DNA of 45,128 bases from an uncultured Pelagibacteraceae bacterium (GTDB lineage: Bacteria; Pseudomonadota; Alphaproteobacteria; Pelagibacterales; Pelagibacteraceae). Under the pieces are notes generated by a model, which saw only the letters and a program-made list of their open reading frames with translations, had not been told where the DNA came from and made no database searches. Positions 9,404 through 18,234 of this stretch are shown here, piece after piece (position 1 is the stretch's first letter; each line of letters begins with the position of its first letter). The stretch is from contig CACGHU010000004.1 in the NCBI GenBank assembly GCA_902572945.1, positions 1-45,128 on the forward strand, read 5' to 3'. A program made the translations under genes and the position numbers.

Positions 9404-10181
9404 AATAATTGGATTGTTTTTAAGACATTTTTTTTTAATTAAGAGTTCTCTACCCAGAATTCTAGATTTAATATACTGGCCCACTATCCAAATTATTTTA
9501 TGGGGATTTATTTCAAAATTTTTCACAATATACAGCGATTATTATAATAATACAGTAGGGGTTATTTTAACTTGTGCTATTCTTTATGACTTTTTATTTA
9601 GATCAAGTATTAGCTTTAATATGTTATTTCTTGAAGAAATATGGAGTAGAAATTTTACAAATTTATTTATTGCACCAATGCGCATAAGCGAAATAATTAC
9701 TGCATTGGTTGGTACTGCGTTGATTAGAACATTAATAGGATTAGTTCCTGCAATATTAATTACAAGTCCATTATTTGGGATATCTATTTTGAACTTAGGA
9801 ATTCCATTATTTTTTTTATTTCTAAGTTTGTATATTTTTGGAATTACTTTGGGGCTTTTTGTTTCGTCTGGACTACTTAGATATGGACCGGCTTTTGAAA
9901 ATATTGCTTGGTCATCTCTGTTTTTACTAGCACCACTTGGTTGTATTTACTACCCTATTGAAATTTTACCTGATTTTTTTCAAAATGTTGCTAAAGGATT
10001 GCCACTTGTTTATATTTTTGAGGAGGCTAGATCAATTCTTGTAAATCAAGTTGTCAACTATTCAAATATCAAAAACGCTTTTATGTTAAACGGAATTTAT
10101 TTGTTAATAGGAATTACTCTCTTTTATTATTCTTTCAGCCAAGCTAGGAAAAAAGGTTCACTGATAAATATAGGTGAATAG
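9390..10181 (+). CDS. ABC-2-type transporter permease
   Basis: Membrane partner of the ATPase just upstream. The 263-aa protein is strongly hydrophobic with about six predicted membrane segments: near 24-40, 55-75, 100-125, 130-155, 170-190 and 232-250. The motif FNMLFLEEIWSRNFTNLFIAPMR in the second loop matches the ABC-2/NodJ permease pattern of a conserved cytosolic loop before the third helix. The start ATG lies 14 bases inside the ATPase gene, so the two are coupled. It ends 12 bases before the convergent SGNH-like gene. Transport of a lipid, polysaccharide or drug-like compound is possible from the family; nothing in the sequence identifies the substrate. Confidence 0.9.
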   Translation: MSLNRIIGLFLRHFFLIKSSLPRILDLIYWPTIQIILWGFISKFFTIYSDYYNNTVGVILTCAILYDFLFRSSISFNMLFLEEIWSRNFTNLFIAPMRISEIITALVGTALIRTLIGLVPAILITSPLFGISILNLGIPLFFLFLSLYIFGITLGLFVSSGLLRYGPAFENIAWSSLFLLAPLGCIYYPIEILPDFFQNVAKGLPLVYIFEEARSILVNQVVNYSNIKNAFMLNGIYLLIGITLFYYSFSQARKKGSLINIGE

Positions 10182-10193
10182 TGTTTTTAAATT

Positions 10194-11537
10194 CTAATTG
10201 AAATTTTTTTCGTTTATGAATTCAAAAACCTCTTGGGCTATTTTTTCATTTCCTTCAACCGTATAATGTCCATACATTTCAAATGGGAATAGTTTAATAG
10301 GATTTTTCTCTTTATCAAAAACTTTATGAATATCTATAAAAGGAATATTTAATTCACTCATTACTGATTTTACTTTATTGTAATTGACATCATTATTATC
10401 GATTTTTTTATAACGTTTGTATGTTGGAAGATAAATAAAATAAAAATTTGAACCTTTCTTCTCTGTAAGCTCTTTTGCTAATTTTAATATTTCTTTAAAT
10501 TCTGGTTTTATTACATTTTGAGTTGGTGGTCTTCTCTTGCTCGGAAGCAATATATTTAAATTTGATCTTAATTGATTAAGTTTTAAATAAGAATATATTT
10601 TATATTTTAAGTCTGACGAAAGTTTTGCTTTTTTTGCTGCCTCTTTTTTCTCAAGATTAATTATTTTATCACTTAAATTATCAACTAATTTTTGTTTTTT
10701 TTTTAGATTTTGTGAAAAATTTATATTGTTTATATATTTTCTTAAAAAAATATTTCTTAATTCGTCTGATAGATTTTTAACATCGTTACCTTCATAATAG
10801 AACCATAATACATTTTTAACTCTATCGGGAAAAAATTCCCTCAATGACGCATATTCTAAAATAGGACCATTTGAACCATATCCTAAACTTATAACAGACT
10901 TATTTGATAAATTTCTAAGCTTAGATGAAATATCGTTGGGTCGATTAACACATGCGCCATGAACAAATGAGTCTCCAACTAAAAGGTATTCTACTTCAGT
11001 TTTATCCCACTCCTCATCAGGATTATTAAATCCATATCTATCACTTTTATAAATTGCATAATAACCATTCTCATTACAAAATATTGTTTTAGAATTAGAT
11101 TTTCCTGACAATGGTATAAAGTTTGAATTTGATTTATTTAAGTGTTTAAAAGGAAAAATTGTTACTGTAATTTCTTTATCATTTTTTTTTAAGTCATTAT
11201 AAATTTCTAATTTTGATCTTTTATCATATATGTTGCCTGTTTTTTTTTTATAAATTTTAGCTTTACGAAGTGAGGAGTCATTTACAATTAAATATGCTTC
11301 AAAAAGATAAAATGAAAATGATAAACTCAAAAAAAATATTAATAAATAAGTTTTAATTTTTTGAGAAAGAAAAATTGTAATTATAGAAAACAGTAATATT
11401 GAAACAGATACAATATAATAAAAAAAATAGTAATCTCTTCTGGCGCCCTGCCATACTATTTCTGATTTATAAAAGATATAGCATAAGAGCAATATAGAAA
11501 TAAATATGCATAAAGGGGAAAAAAATTTTTTAATCAT
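10194..11537 (-). CDS. Membrane-anchored SGNH/GDSL hydrolase-like protein
   Basis: A 447-aa protein with three likely membrane segments near 7-24, 36-56 and 62-84, then a large soluble region. The soluble part carries SGNH-hydrolase-like blocks: LLVGDSFVHGAC near 185-196 (block I, Ser190 the likely nucleophile), GYGSNGP near 219-225 (block II), YYEGNDVKNL near 247-256 (block III) and YGHYTVEGNEKIA near the C-terminus with His424 (block V). The Asp expected three residues before that His is not there. A Lys-rich predicted coiled section lies near 260-320. Related membrane SGNH proteins acylate or deacylate envelope sugars, but activity and substrate here are inference. It is a lone gene with a 199-base upstream gap. 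Confidence 0.75.
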   Translation of the reverse strand: MIKKFFSPLCIFISILLLCYIFYKSEIVWQGARRDYYFFYYIVSVSILLFSIITIFLSQKIKTYLLIFFLSLSFSFYLFEAYLIVNDSSLRKAKIYKKKTGNIYDKRSKLEIYNDLKKNDKEITVTIFPFKHLNKSNSNFIPLSGKSNSKTIFCNENGYYAIYKSDRYGFNNPDEEWDKTEVEYLLVGDSFVHGACVNRPNDISSKLRNLSNKSVISLGYGSNGPILEYASLREFFPDRVKNVLWFYYEGNDVKNLSDELRNIFLRKYINNINFSQNLKKKQKLVDNLSDKIINLEKKEAAKKAKLSSDLKYKIYSYLKLNQLRSNLNILLPSKRRPPTQNVIKPEFKEILKLAKELTEKKGSNFYFIYLPTYKRYKKIDNNDVNYNKVKSVMSELNIPFIDIHKVFDKEKNPIKLFPFEMYGHYTVEGNEKIAQEVFEFINEKNFN

Positions 11538-11736
11538 ATCAAATTTTTTATTTTTTTTAGGCTATTGTCATTATTTAAAATTTACACTTTTACAATTGTA
11601 AGGGTATTCTAAATGTGAAATTTTCATTTTTATAAATAAAAACTATACATCAAGAATACTTGAAATTTGCCTTCAATTTTTTAAATTTTGCCTAAAAAAG
11701 TTGAGTTATTTAAAAATAGTAAAATTTACAACAAAA
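11538..11736. other. Largest intergenic gap, with several inverted repeats
   Basis: This 199-base, very AT-rich gap lies between the SGNH-like gene start and the end of tRNA-Arg, both on the minus strand. I see no ORF. It holds a perfect 12-base palindrome TTACAATTGTAA (11590-11601), TGAAATTTTCA (11616-11626), TCAAG-AATA-CTTGA (11650-11663) and TTGAA-N7-TTCAA (11660-11676). It probably holds the promoter of the SGNH-like gene and the 3' end of the tRNA transcript. Short palindromes arise by chance in such AT-rich DNA, so no operator is claimed. Confidence 0.5.
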
Positions 11737-11813
11737 TGGTGCGCCTGCAAGGAGTCGAACCCTGAACCTCCAGAGCCGAAATCTGGCGCTCTATCCAGTT
11801 GAGCTACAAGCGC
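11737..11813 (-). tRNA. tRNA-Arg (anticodon TCG)
   Basis: On the minus strand the 77 bases fold as a complete cloverleaf. The acceptor stem GCGCTTG pairs with CAGGCGC with one G-T wobble, the anticodon arm is CCAGA-TTTCGGC-TCTGG giving anticodon TCG, the T loop is in GGTTCGACTCC, and discriminator A is followed by an encoded CCA. It reads CGN arginine codons. Its 5' end is 23 bases from the divergent rluD start. Confidence 0.97.
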
Positions 11814-11836
11814 ATATAGTATTAATATTACAATCT

Positions 11837-12814
11837 ATGAAAAATATCATTAACTTAATTGCTGAGAAAGAAGATAATAACCAAAGAGTAGATCAATTTA
11901 TTGCTCACAAAGAACCTTCTTTAAGTAGAACCAGAATTAAAAATTTAATTATTAAATCAAAATTGAAAATAAATAAAAAAATTATTGAAGATCCTTCAAA
12001 AAAAATTATTGCTGGTGATTTGCTATTTTTAGAGATACCGAAGCCTAAACAGTTATCTTTAAAACCTTATGAATACAAACTAGATATTATTTTTGAAGAT
12101 GAAGACTTATTGGTCGTTAATAAAAGTGCCGGCATATCAATACATCCTGGTCCTGGAAACTATGACAATACTATTGTAAATGCGCTGATTAATTATAATA
12201 AAAAACTCTCAAATATTGGCGATGAGCTAAGGCCTGGAATTGTACATAGGTTAGATAAAGATACCTCAGGATTAATATTAATTGCAAAAAATAATTTATC
12301 ACATGAAAATTTATCAAATCAGTTTAATAATCATACTGTTAATAGAATATACCAAGCCCTAATATGGGGAAAACTAAGACCTCAAAAAGGGAAAATTGAA
12401 ACCTATATTAAAAGAAGTTCTAAGAACAGACAATTAATGGAAGTTAGTTTTTCAAGAGGAAAAAAGGCTATAACAAATTACAAAACATTAAATGTTTTTG
12501 AAAATAAAAAAATACCAACATTTAGTTTGATTGAATGCAAACTTGAAACAGGTCGTACGCATCAAATACGAGTTCACATGGCTTTTAAAGGCAATAATAT
12601 TTTGGGCGACAAAAAATACAAAAAAAAATTTAAGAAAATTAAAAATATAGATCTAGGTCTTGAAAAAACTTTAATTGAGCTGGATAGACAATTTTTACAT
12701 GCAAAAAGTATAGGTTTTATCCACCCTAGAAATGGTCAAAAATTAGATTTTACATCTAATTTACCCTCAGATTTAGAATTGGTTGTAAAAAAGCTTAGAA
12801 ATGCTTGTAAATAA
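11837..12814 (+). CDS. rluD: Ribosomal large subunit pseudouridine synthase, RluD family
   Basis: Pseudouridine synthase of the RluA/RluD family; RluD modifies U1911, U1915 and U1917 in helix 69 of 23S rRNA (E. coli numbering) and aids ribosome assembly. The 325-aa protein has an N-terminal S4 RNA-binding domain at about 15-68 (RVDQFIAHKEPSLSRTRIKNLI) and the catalytic motif GIVHRLDKDTSGL with Asp140 as catalytic residue, plus TGRTHQIRVHM and ILGDKKY further on. The S4 domain and length favour RluD over the S4-less RluA. The RluC alternative cannot be ruled out without an alignment, though the rluD-rpoH adjacency is common in alphaproteobacteria. Confidence 0.88.
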   Translation: MKNIINLIAEKEDNNQRVDQFIAHKEPSLSRTRIKNLIIKSKLKINKKIIEDPSKKIIAGDLLFLEIPKPKQLSLKPYEYKLDIIFEDEDLLVVNKSAGISIHPGPGNYDNTIVNALINYNKKLSNIGDELRPGIVHRLDKDTSGLILIAKNNLSHENLSNQFNNHTVNRIYQALIWGKLRPQKGKIETYIKRSSKNRQLMEVSFSRGKKAITNYKTLNVFENKKIPTFSLIECKLETGRTHQIRVHMAFKGNNILGDKKYKKKFKKIKNIDLGLEKTLIELDRQFLHAKSIGFIHPRNGQKLDFTSNLPSDLELVVKKLRNACK

Positions 12815-12856
12815 AACCATTGTAAAATAAGAAAATTTTATTAAATAAATACTGCT

Positions 12857-13747
12857 ATGAATTCAACATCTATGAAGTTTCCTGCATTATCAAATGAGGG
12901 CGGTCTTGCTGCCTATTTAGACCAAATCAAAAAGTTTCCTATGTTGGATGCTGAAGAAGAATATATGCTTGCAAAAAATTGGAAATCAACCGGAAATGTT
13001 AAATCTGCAGAAAAATTAGTTACCAGTCACTTAAGACTAGTTGCAAAGATTGCTATGGGTTACAAAGGTTATGGTCTGCCGCTTAATGAAATAATTTCTG
13101 AGGGAAATGTCGGGCTAATGCAAGCTGTAAAAAAGTTTGAACCAGAGAAAGGTTTTAGGCTAGCAACCTATGCGATGTGGTGGATTAAAGCATCTATACA
13201 AGAATATATTCTTAGATCTTGGAGTTTAGTAAAGATTGGAACTACAACAGCACAAAAGAAATTATTTTTTAACCTAAAAAAATTAAAAAATCAAATAGCG
13301 CCTAGGACTGAAGGTGATTTGAGAGATGAGCACGTGAAAGATATTGCCAATAAGTTAAATGTAACTGAGAATGAAGTAGTATCAATGAATAGAAGGCTAT
13401 CAGGTCGTGAGCAGTCCCTCAATGCACCGATAGGTGAAGATGGAGATGAATGGCAAGATTGGGTAGTAGATAACGAAATGGACCAGGAACTCAAATTTGC
13501 CCAACAAGAGGAAATGGAGCAAAGAAAAGATCTTTTACAAGACTCTATTAAAATATTAAATGATAGAGAAAGGCAAATTCTTTATGCTAGAAGACTAAAT
13601 GACAATCCAGAAACTTTGGAAGATCTGAGTAAAAAATTTAAGATTAGCAGAGAAAGAATTCGGCAAATTGAAAATAAAGCTTTTGAGAAATTACAAAAAC
13701 ATATGTTAAATTCAGCGAAATCAAAAAATCTATTGCCTGCAAATTAA
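12857..13747 (+). CDS. rpoH: RNA polymerase sigma factor RpoH (sigma-32)
   Basis: Heat-shock sigma factor that directs RNA polymerase to chaperone and protease promoters. The 296-aa protein begins with [18 protein letters not shown] near 19-36, region 2 is at about 50-125 with [17 protein letters not shown] and the region 2.4 stretch [25 protein letters not shown], followed by the RpoH-box-like [12 protein letters not shown] near 133-144. Region 4 ends with [16 protein letters not shown]. The RpoH box separates it from RpoD. It is 42 bases after rluD on the same strand and overlaps convergent purA by four bases. FtsH, the protease that degrades sigma-32 in E. coli, is encoded 4.5 kb away. No clear 5' thermosensor can be seen in the short leader. 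Confidence 0.96.
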   Translation: MNSTSMKFPALSNEGGLAAYLDQIKKFPMLDAEEEYMLAKNWKSTGNVKSAEKLVTSHLRLVAKIAMGYKGYGLPLNEIISEGNVGLMQAVKKFEPEKGFRLATYAMWWIKASIQEYILRSWSLVKIGTTTAQKKLFFNLKKLKNQIAPRTEGDLRDEHVKDIANKLNVTENEVVSMNRRLSGREQSLNAPIGEDGDEWQDWVVDNEMDQELKFAQQEEMEQRKDLLQDSIKILNDRERQILYARRLNDNPETLEDLSKKFKISRERIRQIENKAFEKLQKHMLNSAKSKNLLPAN

Positions 13748-15036
13748 CTTTTAAAAGGGTCTACAATTAAAATTGTATCATTTCTTTCTGGACTTGTAGA
13801 AATACTTGAAATTTTAGTTTCTATAAATTTTTCAAGTTCATTAATATAAGCTTTTGCGTTTTTTGGTAAATCATCAAATTTTTTAATTCCCCTAGTTTCA
13901 GTTTTCCATCCCTCGAAAGATTTGTATATTGGCTTTACTTTTAATTGATCCTCCACAGCTGCAGGCAGATAATCTATTTCTTTTCCATCAATTTCATATG
14001 CAATACACATTTTAATTTCATCCAATTCATCTAAAACGTCAAGTTTAGTGAGAGCAATGCCATCAATTCCAGAAATTTTTATAGTCTGTCTAACCAACAC
14101 ACCATCAAACCATCCACATCTTCTTTTTCGACTTGTTACAGTACCAAATTCTTTTCCCCTTGTGCCAAGTTTCTCTCCTACATCATTTTTCAACTCAGTT
14201 GGAAATGGTCCTTCACCTACTCTAGTTGTATAGGCCTTTGTTATTCCTAAAACATAATTTATTGAATTTGGTCCACAACCAGAACCTGTCGCAGCTGCAG
14301 ACGCAACAGTATTGGATGACGTCACAAAAGGATAAGTTCCATGATCAACATCTAACAATATTCCCTGAGCCCCCTCAAATAATATCTTTTTATTGTTTTT
14401 TTTAAATTCGTATATTTTTTTCCACACCGGTTTTGAAAATTTTAAAATATGTGGAGCAATTTTGAGTAAATCTTCTTTGAGTTTATCTTTTTTAAAAATT
14501 TTTTTACCCAAACCCCTTCTAATAGCATTGTGATGCAACAAAACTGTTTCGAGTCTCTGATTAAGATTTTTTTCTGACATAAGGTCCATTATTCTTATTG
14601 ATCTTCTTCCAACTTTGTCCTCATATGCAGGGCCAATTCCTCTTCTAGTTGTGCCTATTTTAGCTTTGCCAGCTGCATCTTCTCGTATTTCGTCCATTTC
14701 TTTATGAAATGGTAAAATTAGATTTGCAGATTCTGAGATAATCAAATTATCAACATCAACTTTAACACCTTTTGACTTTATTTCTGAGATTTCATCTAGA
14801 AACGCCCATGGATCAATTACAACTCCATTTCCTATTATTGAAATTTTATTTTTTCTTACGATGCCTGATGGAAGTAATCTTAATTTATATGTAACCCCAT
14901 CAATAACTAAGGTGTGTCCAGCATTGTGTCCTCCTTGAAATCTTACAACAACATCGGCCTCACTTGATAGCCAATCTACAATTTTTCCTTTTCCCTCATC
15001 ACCCCACTGTGAACCAATTACTACAACATTATTCAT
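13744..15036 (-). CDS. purA: Adenylosuccinate synthetase
   Basis: Commits IMP to AMP: GTP-dependent addition of aspartate to make adenylosuccinate. The full-length 430-aa protein starts with the nucleotide loop [17 protein letters not shown] at about 8-24 containing the catalytic Asp, then GGHNAGHT with the catalytic His near 35-42, [14 protein letters not shown] near 128-141, and [16 protein letters not shown] near 228-243. The end retains the [15 protein letters not shown] block. It is the last gene of the long minus-strand run, coupled to thiD by a four-base ATGA overlap, and it converges on rpoH with a four-base overlap. Confidence 0.98.
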   Translation of the reverse strand: MNNVVVIGSQWGDEGKGKIVDWLSSEADVVVRFQGGHNAGHTLVIDGVTYKLRLLPSGIVRKNKISIIGNGVVIDPWAFLDEISEIKSKGVKVDVDNLIISESANLILPFHKEMDEIREDAAGKAKIGTTRRGIGPAYEDKVGRRSIRIMDLMSEKNLNQRLETVLLHHNAIRRGLGKKIFKKDKLKEDLLKIAPHILKFSKPVWKKIYEFKKNNKKILFEGAQGILLDVDHGTYPFVTSSNTVASAAATGSGCGPNSINYVLGITKAYTTRVGEGPFPTELKNDVGEKLGTRGKEFGTVTSRKRRCGWFDGVLVRQTIKISGIDGIALTKLDVLDELDEIKMCIAYEIDGKEIDYLPAAVEDQLKVKPIYKSFEGWKTETRGIKKFDDLPKNAKAYINELEKFIETKISSISTSPERNDTILIVDPFKS

Positions 15037-15845
15037 AAATATTTTTTATCTAATTTAAAACTTACTAAATGATTAATTGGTCCATTTCCTTTACCATAGT
15101 TGGGACTAGTTTTTATTGAATGGTTAACATAATTAATTGCTAACTCACAAGATTTCTTTAGTGTTTTTCCACATGAAAAATATGTTGCTATTGCACTAGA
15201 TAGTGAGCAGCCAGTACCATGTAGATTTTTGGTAGGAATTTTTTTGTTACGAAAAATTTTTATTTCTTTTTTGTTAACGAATATATCCGTAATAATTTTG
15301 GTTTTAAGATGACCTCCTTTTAAAAGGACATTTTTTGCTCCCATATTAATTAATTTTTGACTAGCATAAATCATATCATCTATGGTCATAATTTTTATGT
15401 TTGCAAGAATCTCTGCCTCTGGAATATTTGGTGTAATCAATTCAACCTTTTTAATAAAATGTTTTTTTATTTTAATAATAGCATTTCGATTAATTAATTT
15501 TACGCCAGTAGAGGTCACCATTACAGGGTCTAATATTATTTTTTTAGCTTTTATTTTTTTTAGTGATTTTGAAACTGCTTCTATAACATCTGCAGAGTGC
15601 AACATTCCAATTTTAATTGCATCTGGTTTGATGTCTTTTGAAGTATATTCAATTTGCTTTGAAATTTCTTTGCTAGGAATTTTTATAACAGACAACACAC
15701 CAGTAGTATTTTGAGTGGTCAAAGCAGTTATAGCTGTCATAGCATAGGATCCAAGTGAAGTCATTGTTTTTATATCCGCTTGTATTCCAGCTCCACCTGA
15801 TGAATCTGATCCAGCAATAATGAGTAACTTTGATTTTATTTTCAA
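15033..15845 (-). CDS. thiD: Hydroxymethylpyrimidine/phosphomethylpyrimidine kinase
   Basis: Phosphorylates 4-amino-5-hydroxymethyl-2-methylpyrimidine (HMP) twice to give HMP diphosphate for thiamine synthesis or salvage. In 270 aa the ribokinase-like fold shows [20 protein letters not shown] near 9-28, [10 protein letters not shown] near 42-51, [10 protein letters not shown] near 100-109 and the active-site [14 protein letters not shown] near 207-220. The thiamine-phosphate synthase thiE is 19 kb away in this window. thiC, the HMP-making enzyme, is not here, in line with SAR11 being known to need an external HMP source. It lies between glmM and purA with four-base overlaps on both sides. Confidence 0.95.
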   Translation of the reverse strand: MKIKSKLLIIAGSDSSGGAGIQADIKTMTSLGSYAMTAITALTTQNTTGVLSVIKIPSKEISKQIEYTSKDIKPDAIKIGMLHSADVIEAVSKSLKKIKAKKIILDPVMVTSTGVKLINRNAIIKIKKHFIKKVELITPNIPEAEILANIKIMTIDDMIYASQKLINMGAKNVLLKGGHLKTKIITDIFVNKKEIKIFRNKKIPTKNLHGTGCSLSSAIATYFSCGKTLKKSCELAINYVNHSIKTSPNYGKGNGPINHLVSFKLDKKYL

Positions 15846-17176
15846 CTGATTAACGACCTTTTTACAATATTAATACATTTAGATAATATTTGTTTATTTT
15901 TTGCTTCAACCATAATTCTTATCTTTGGTTCAGTACCAGATTTTCTTACCAGAATTCTTCCATTATTATTTAATAATTTTATTGACGTGTTTATTGCTTT
16001 TTTACATTTTTCCGAATTTATTATATTTTTATCGCTTACCGTGATATTTTTTAAAACTTGAGGCGTTGGGGTGAAGTTATAAAATAACTCACTAGCCTTT
16101 TTACCTTTTCTCATTGAAAATAAAATTTCAAGAGCAACTAATAAACCATCACCTGTAGTGGCAAACTTTCCTAATATTATATGTCCAGATTGTTCTCCGC
16201 CAAGATTAAATCTATTTTTTTGCATTTTTTCTTTAACAAACCTATCTCCAACATTTGATCTTAAAAATTTAATTTTATTTTTTTTTAAAAAATCTTCTAA
16301 ACCAAAATTTGACATTAAGGTACCTATTACTCCACCTTTTAAAATTTTTTTTCTTTTCCACCGATTTGCAAGCATAGCTATAATTTGGTCACCATCAACA
16401 ATCCTTGCATTTTCATCACATACAATTATTCTATCTGCGTCACCATCAAGAGATATACCTAAATCTACTTTTTTTTTTGAAACAAGCATTCTTATCTTTT
16501 GTGGAAATGTTGACCCACATTTATCATTTATATTAAGCCCATTGGGCGAAACACCCACTTCATAAACTTTTGCGCCTAATGATTTAAGTAATTTGGGTGC
16601 AGACTTATAACCTGCACCATTTGCGCAGTCTATTGCAATACTGGTCCCTTTTAGATTAAAATCATTTGGGAAATTTTTCCTCAAAATTTTAATATAATTA
16701 TCAGTAGCATTTTCTAATCGTTTTACCCTACCTAAATTTTTTGGTAATGTAAGATTTTTAACAATTTTTGAGTCAATTAGTTTTTCAATTTTCTTTTCAA
16801 TTTTATCTGACAACTTTAATCCATCAGGACCAAATAATTTTAAACCATTATCATGATAAGGATTGTGTGACGCGGTAATCATTATACCTAAATTTGCTCT
16901 CATTTTTTTTGTAAGCATAGCTAAGCCATTTGTGGGTAAAGGTCCAAGTGTGAAAACGTGCATTCCTGCAGAAGCTAATCCAGATACCAATGCAGGTTCT
17001 AAAGTATAGCCAGAGAGTCTTGTATCTTTAGCTATAACAGCAGTTTGTTTATTTTTTTTTAAATTCTTAAAGTAGGTACCTGCTGCCAATCCAAACTTAA
17101 AAAACATTTCACCATTAATTTTTTTTCCATTTACTTCTCCTCTAATACCGTCAGTCCCAAAATATTTTTTTAACAT
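15842..17176 (-). CDS. glmM: Phosphoglucosamine mutase
   Basis: Converts glucosamine 6-phosphate to glucosamine 1-phosphate, leading to UDP-GlcNAc for peptidoglycan and lipid A. The 444-aa alpha-D-phosphohexomutase begins KYFGTDGIRG (4-13), has the active-site TASHNPYHDNGLK with phosphoserine Ser103, the metal-binding SLDGDADRIIV block mid-protein and the sugar-binding GGEQSGHII, and the C-terminal phosphate loop VRKSGTEPKIRIMVE. The FGTDGIRG opening is characteristic of GlmM rather than ManB. The start codon shares one base with the folP stop (TAATG). The order ftsH-folP-glmM is widespread among bacteria. Confidence 0.97.
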   Translation of the reverse strand: MLKKYFGTDGIRGEVNGKKINGEMFFKFGLAAGTYFKNLKKNKQTAVIAKDTRLSGYTLEPALVSGLASAGMHVFTLGPLPTNGLAMLTKKMRANLGIMITASHNPYHDNGLKLFGPDGLKLSDKIEKKIEKLIDSKIVKNLTLPKNLGRVKRLENATDNYIKILRKNFPNDFNLKGTSIAIDCANGAGYKSAPKLLKSLGAKVYEVGVSPNGLNINDKCGSTFPQKIRMLVSKKKVDLGISLDGDADRIIVCDENARIVDGDQIIAMLANRWKRKKILKGGVIGTLMSNFGLEDFLKKNKIKFLRSNVGDRFVKEKMQKNRFNLGGEQSGHIILGKFATTGDGLLVALEILFSMRKGKKASELFYNFTPTPQVLKNITVSDKNIINSEKCKKAINTSIKLLNNNGRILVRKSGTEPKIRIMVEAKNKQILSKCINIVKRSLIS

Positions 17177-18231
17177 TATGTAAATTTTAAAGTCTTAAAA
17201 ACTTTTATCGCTTGATTTATTTCGTTTAAATCATGAACTCTTAAGATTTGTATTCCTTGCGTCATTAGCCATATACTTGAAGATATTGTGCCTCCTAGTC
17301 GTTCTTTACTATCATTTATCCCCGCTAAATCTTTTATAAATCTTTTTCTAGATATTCCTAACATTACAGGATAACCAAGAGAGTGAAAAATAGAAACGTG
17401 CTTTAAAAGAGTAATATTATGTTTCAAGTTTTTACCAAAACCAATTCCTGGATCTAAAATTATATTTTTGTGCTTTATTCCTTTATTTTTAATTATTTTT
17501 AATTTTTTTTCAAAAAAATCATAAATATCAAGAACTACATTTTTATAATTTGGTTTTTTTTGCATGTTTCTAGGTGAACCTTTAATATGATGGATAACAA
17601 ATGGCTTATTTGTTTTTCTCAAATAATCAATTGTGGAAATGTCGTAATTTAGTCCAGACACATCGTTTATTAAATCAACTTTATAATTTGAGGCAGACTT
17701 CATTATTTTACTTTTTCTTGTATCAATAGAAATTAAACAATTAAGGTTTTTAGCTTTTTTGAAAAAACTTTCCATTCTCTTCCACTCTTCTTTTAAAGTT
17801 ATATCTTTTGCTCCTGGTCTCGTAGATTCTCCTCCCACATCAATTATTTTGCAACCTTTTTCAATAAAATATCTAGCGCGTTTTAAAGCAATTTTTGTTT
17901 TATTAAATTTTCCCCCATCGGAAAAACTATCTGGTGTCATGTTGATCACACCCATCAAAATTGGTAAATTTGCTAAATTTAGTCTCTTAAATTTTTTTTT
18001 TTTAACAATATTTGAGATATCGAGATTTATTTTTCTCTTTAAAACTTTTTTTAAATTACTAATTTTCTTAATATGTAATAATTTTTTATTTTTTCTTGAA
18101 ATTATCTCTATTGAATCAAAAGATATAAGTTTACTTCCACATAAAGGCAATGATTGCTTTTTTAAAACTTTTCTTTCTGATTGTTTCCCATAATAAAAAT
18201 TACACGGTTTAGTGTAATATTTATCCATCAA
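17176..18231 (-). CDS. folP: Dihydropteroate synthase with N-terminal extension
   Basis: Joins p-aminobenzoate to dihydropterin diphosphate to make dihydropteroate in folate synthesis. The catalytic barrel starts near residue 90 with PILMGVINMTPDSFSDGG, followed by GCKIIDVGGESTRPGA near 131-146, LISIDTRKS, DLINDVSG, LDPGIGFGKN and a C-terminal LRVHD. At 351 aa it is about 70-80 residues longer than E. coli FolP because of a Lys-rich N-terminal section (about 1-88). I recall such an extension from other alphaproteobacterial FolP proteins, but its function is not known to me. It lies three bases after ftsH and shares one base with glmM. Confidence 0.95.
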   Translation of the reverse strand: MMDKYYTKPCNFYYGKQSERKVLKKQSLPLCGSKLISFDSIEIISRKNKKLLHIKKISNLKKVLKRKINLDISNIVKKKKFKRLNLANLPILMGVINMTPDSFSDGGKFNKTKIALKRARYFIEKGCKIIDVGGESTRPGAKDITLKEEWKRMESFFKKAKNLNCLISIDTRKSKIMKSASNYKVDLINDVSGLNYDISTIDYLRKTNKPFVIHHIKGSPRNMQKKPNYKNVVLDIYDFFEKKLKIIKNKGIKHKNIILDPGIGFGKNLKHNITLLKHVSIFHSLGYPVMLGISRKRFIKDLAGINDSKERLGGTISSSIWLMTQGIQILRVHDLNEINQAIKVFKTLKFT

Positions 18232-18234
18232 GGA

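Noticed and set aside
12815-12856. Thermosensor or sigma-32 promoter in the rpoH leader
   Set aside because: Only 42 AT-rich bases with no convincing stem or heat-shock promoter hexamers.
15846-15900. Possible TPP riboswitch before thiD
   Set aside because: thiD starts inside glmM with a four-base overlap, leaving no leader in which such an element could lie.
16158-16565. 135-aa plus-strand ORF opposite glmM
   Set aside because: Antisense shadow of conserved GlmM sequence, no recognisable motif.
17759-18193. 144-aa plus-strand ORF opposite folP
   Set aside because: Antisense shadow; Phe/Leu/Ser-rich as expected from reading a Lys/Asn-rich gene backwards.
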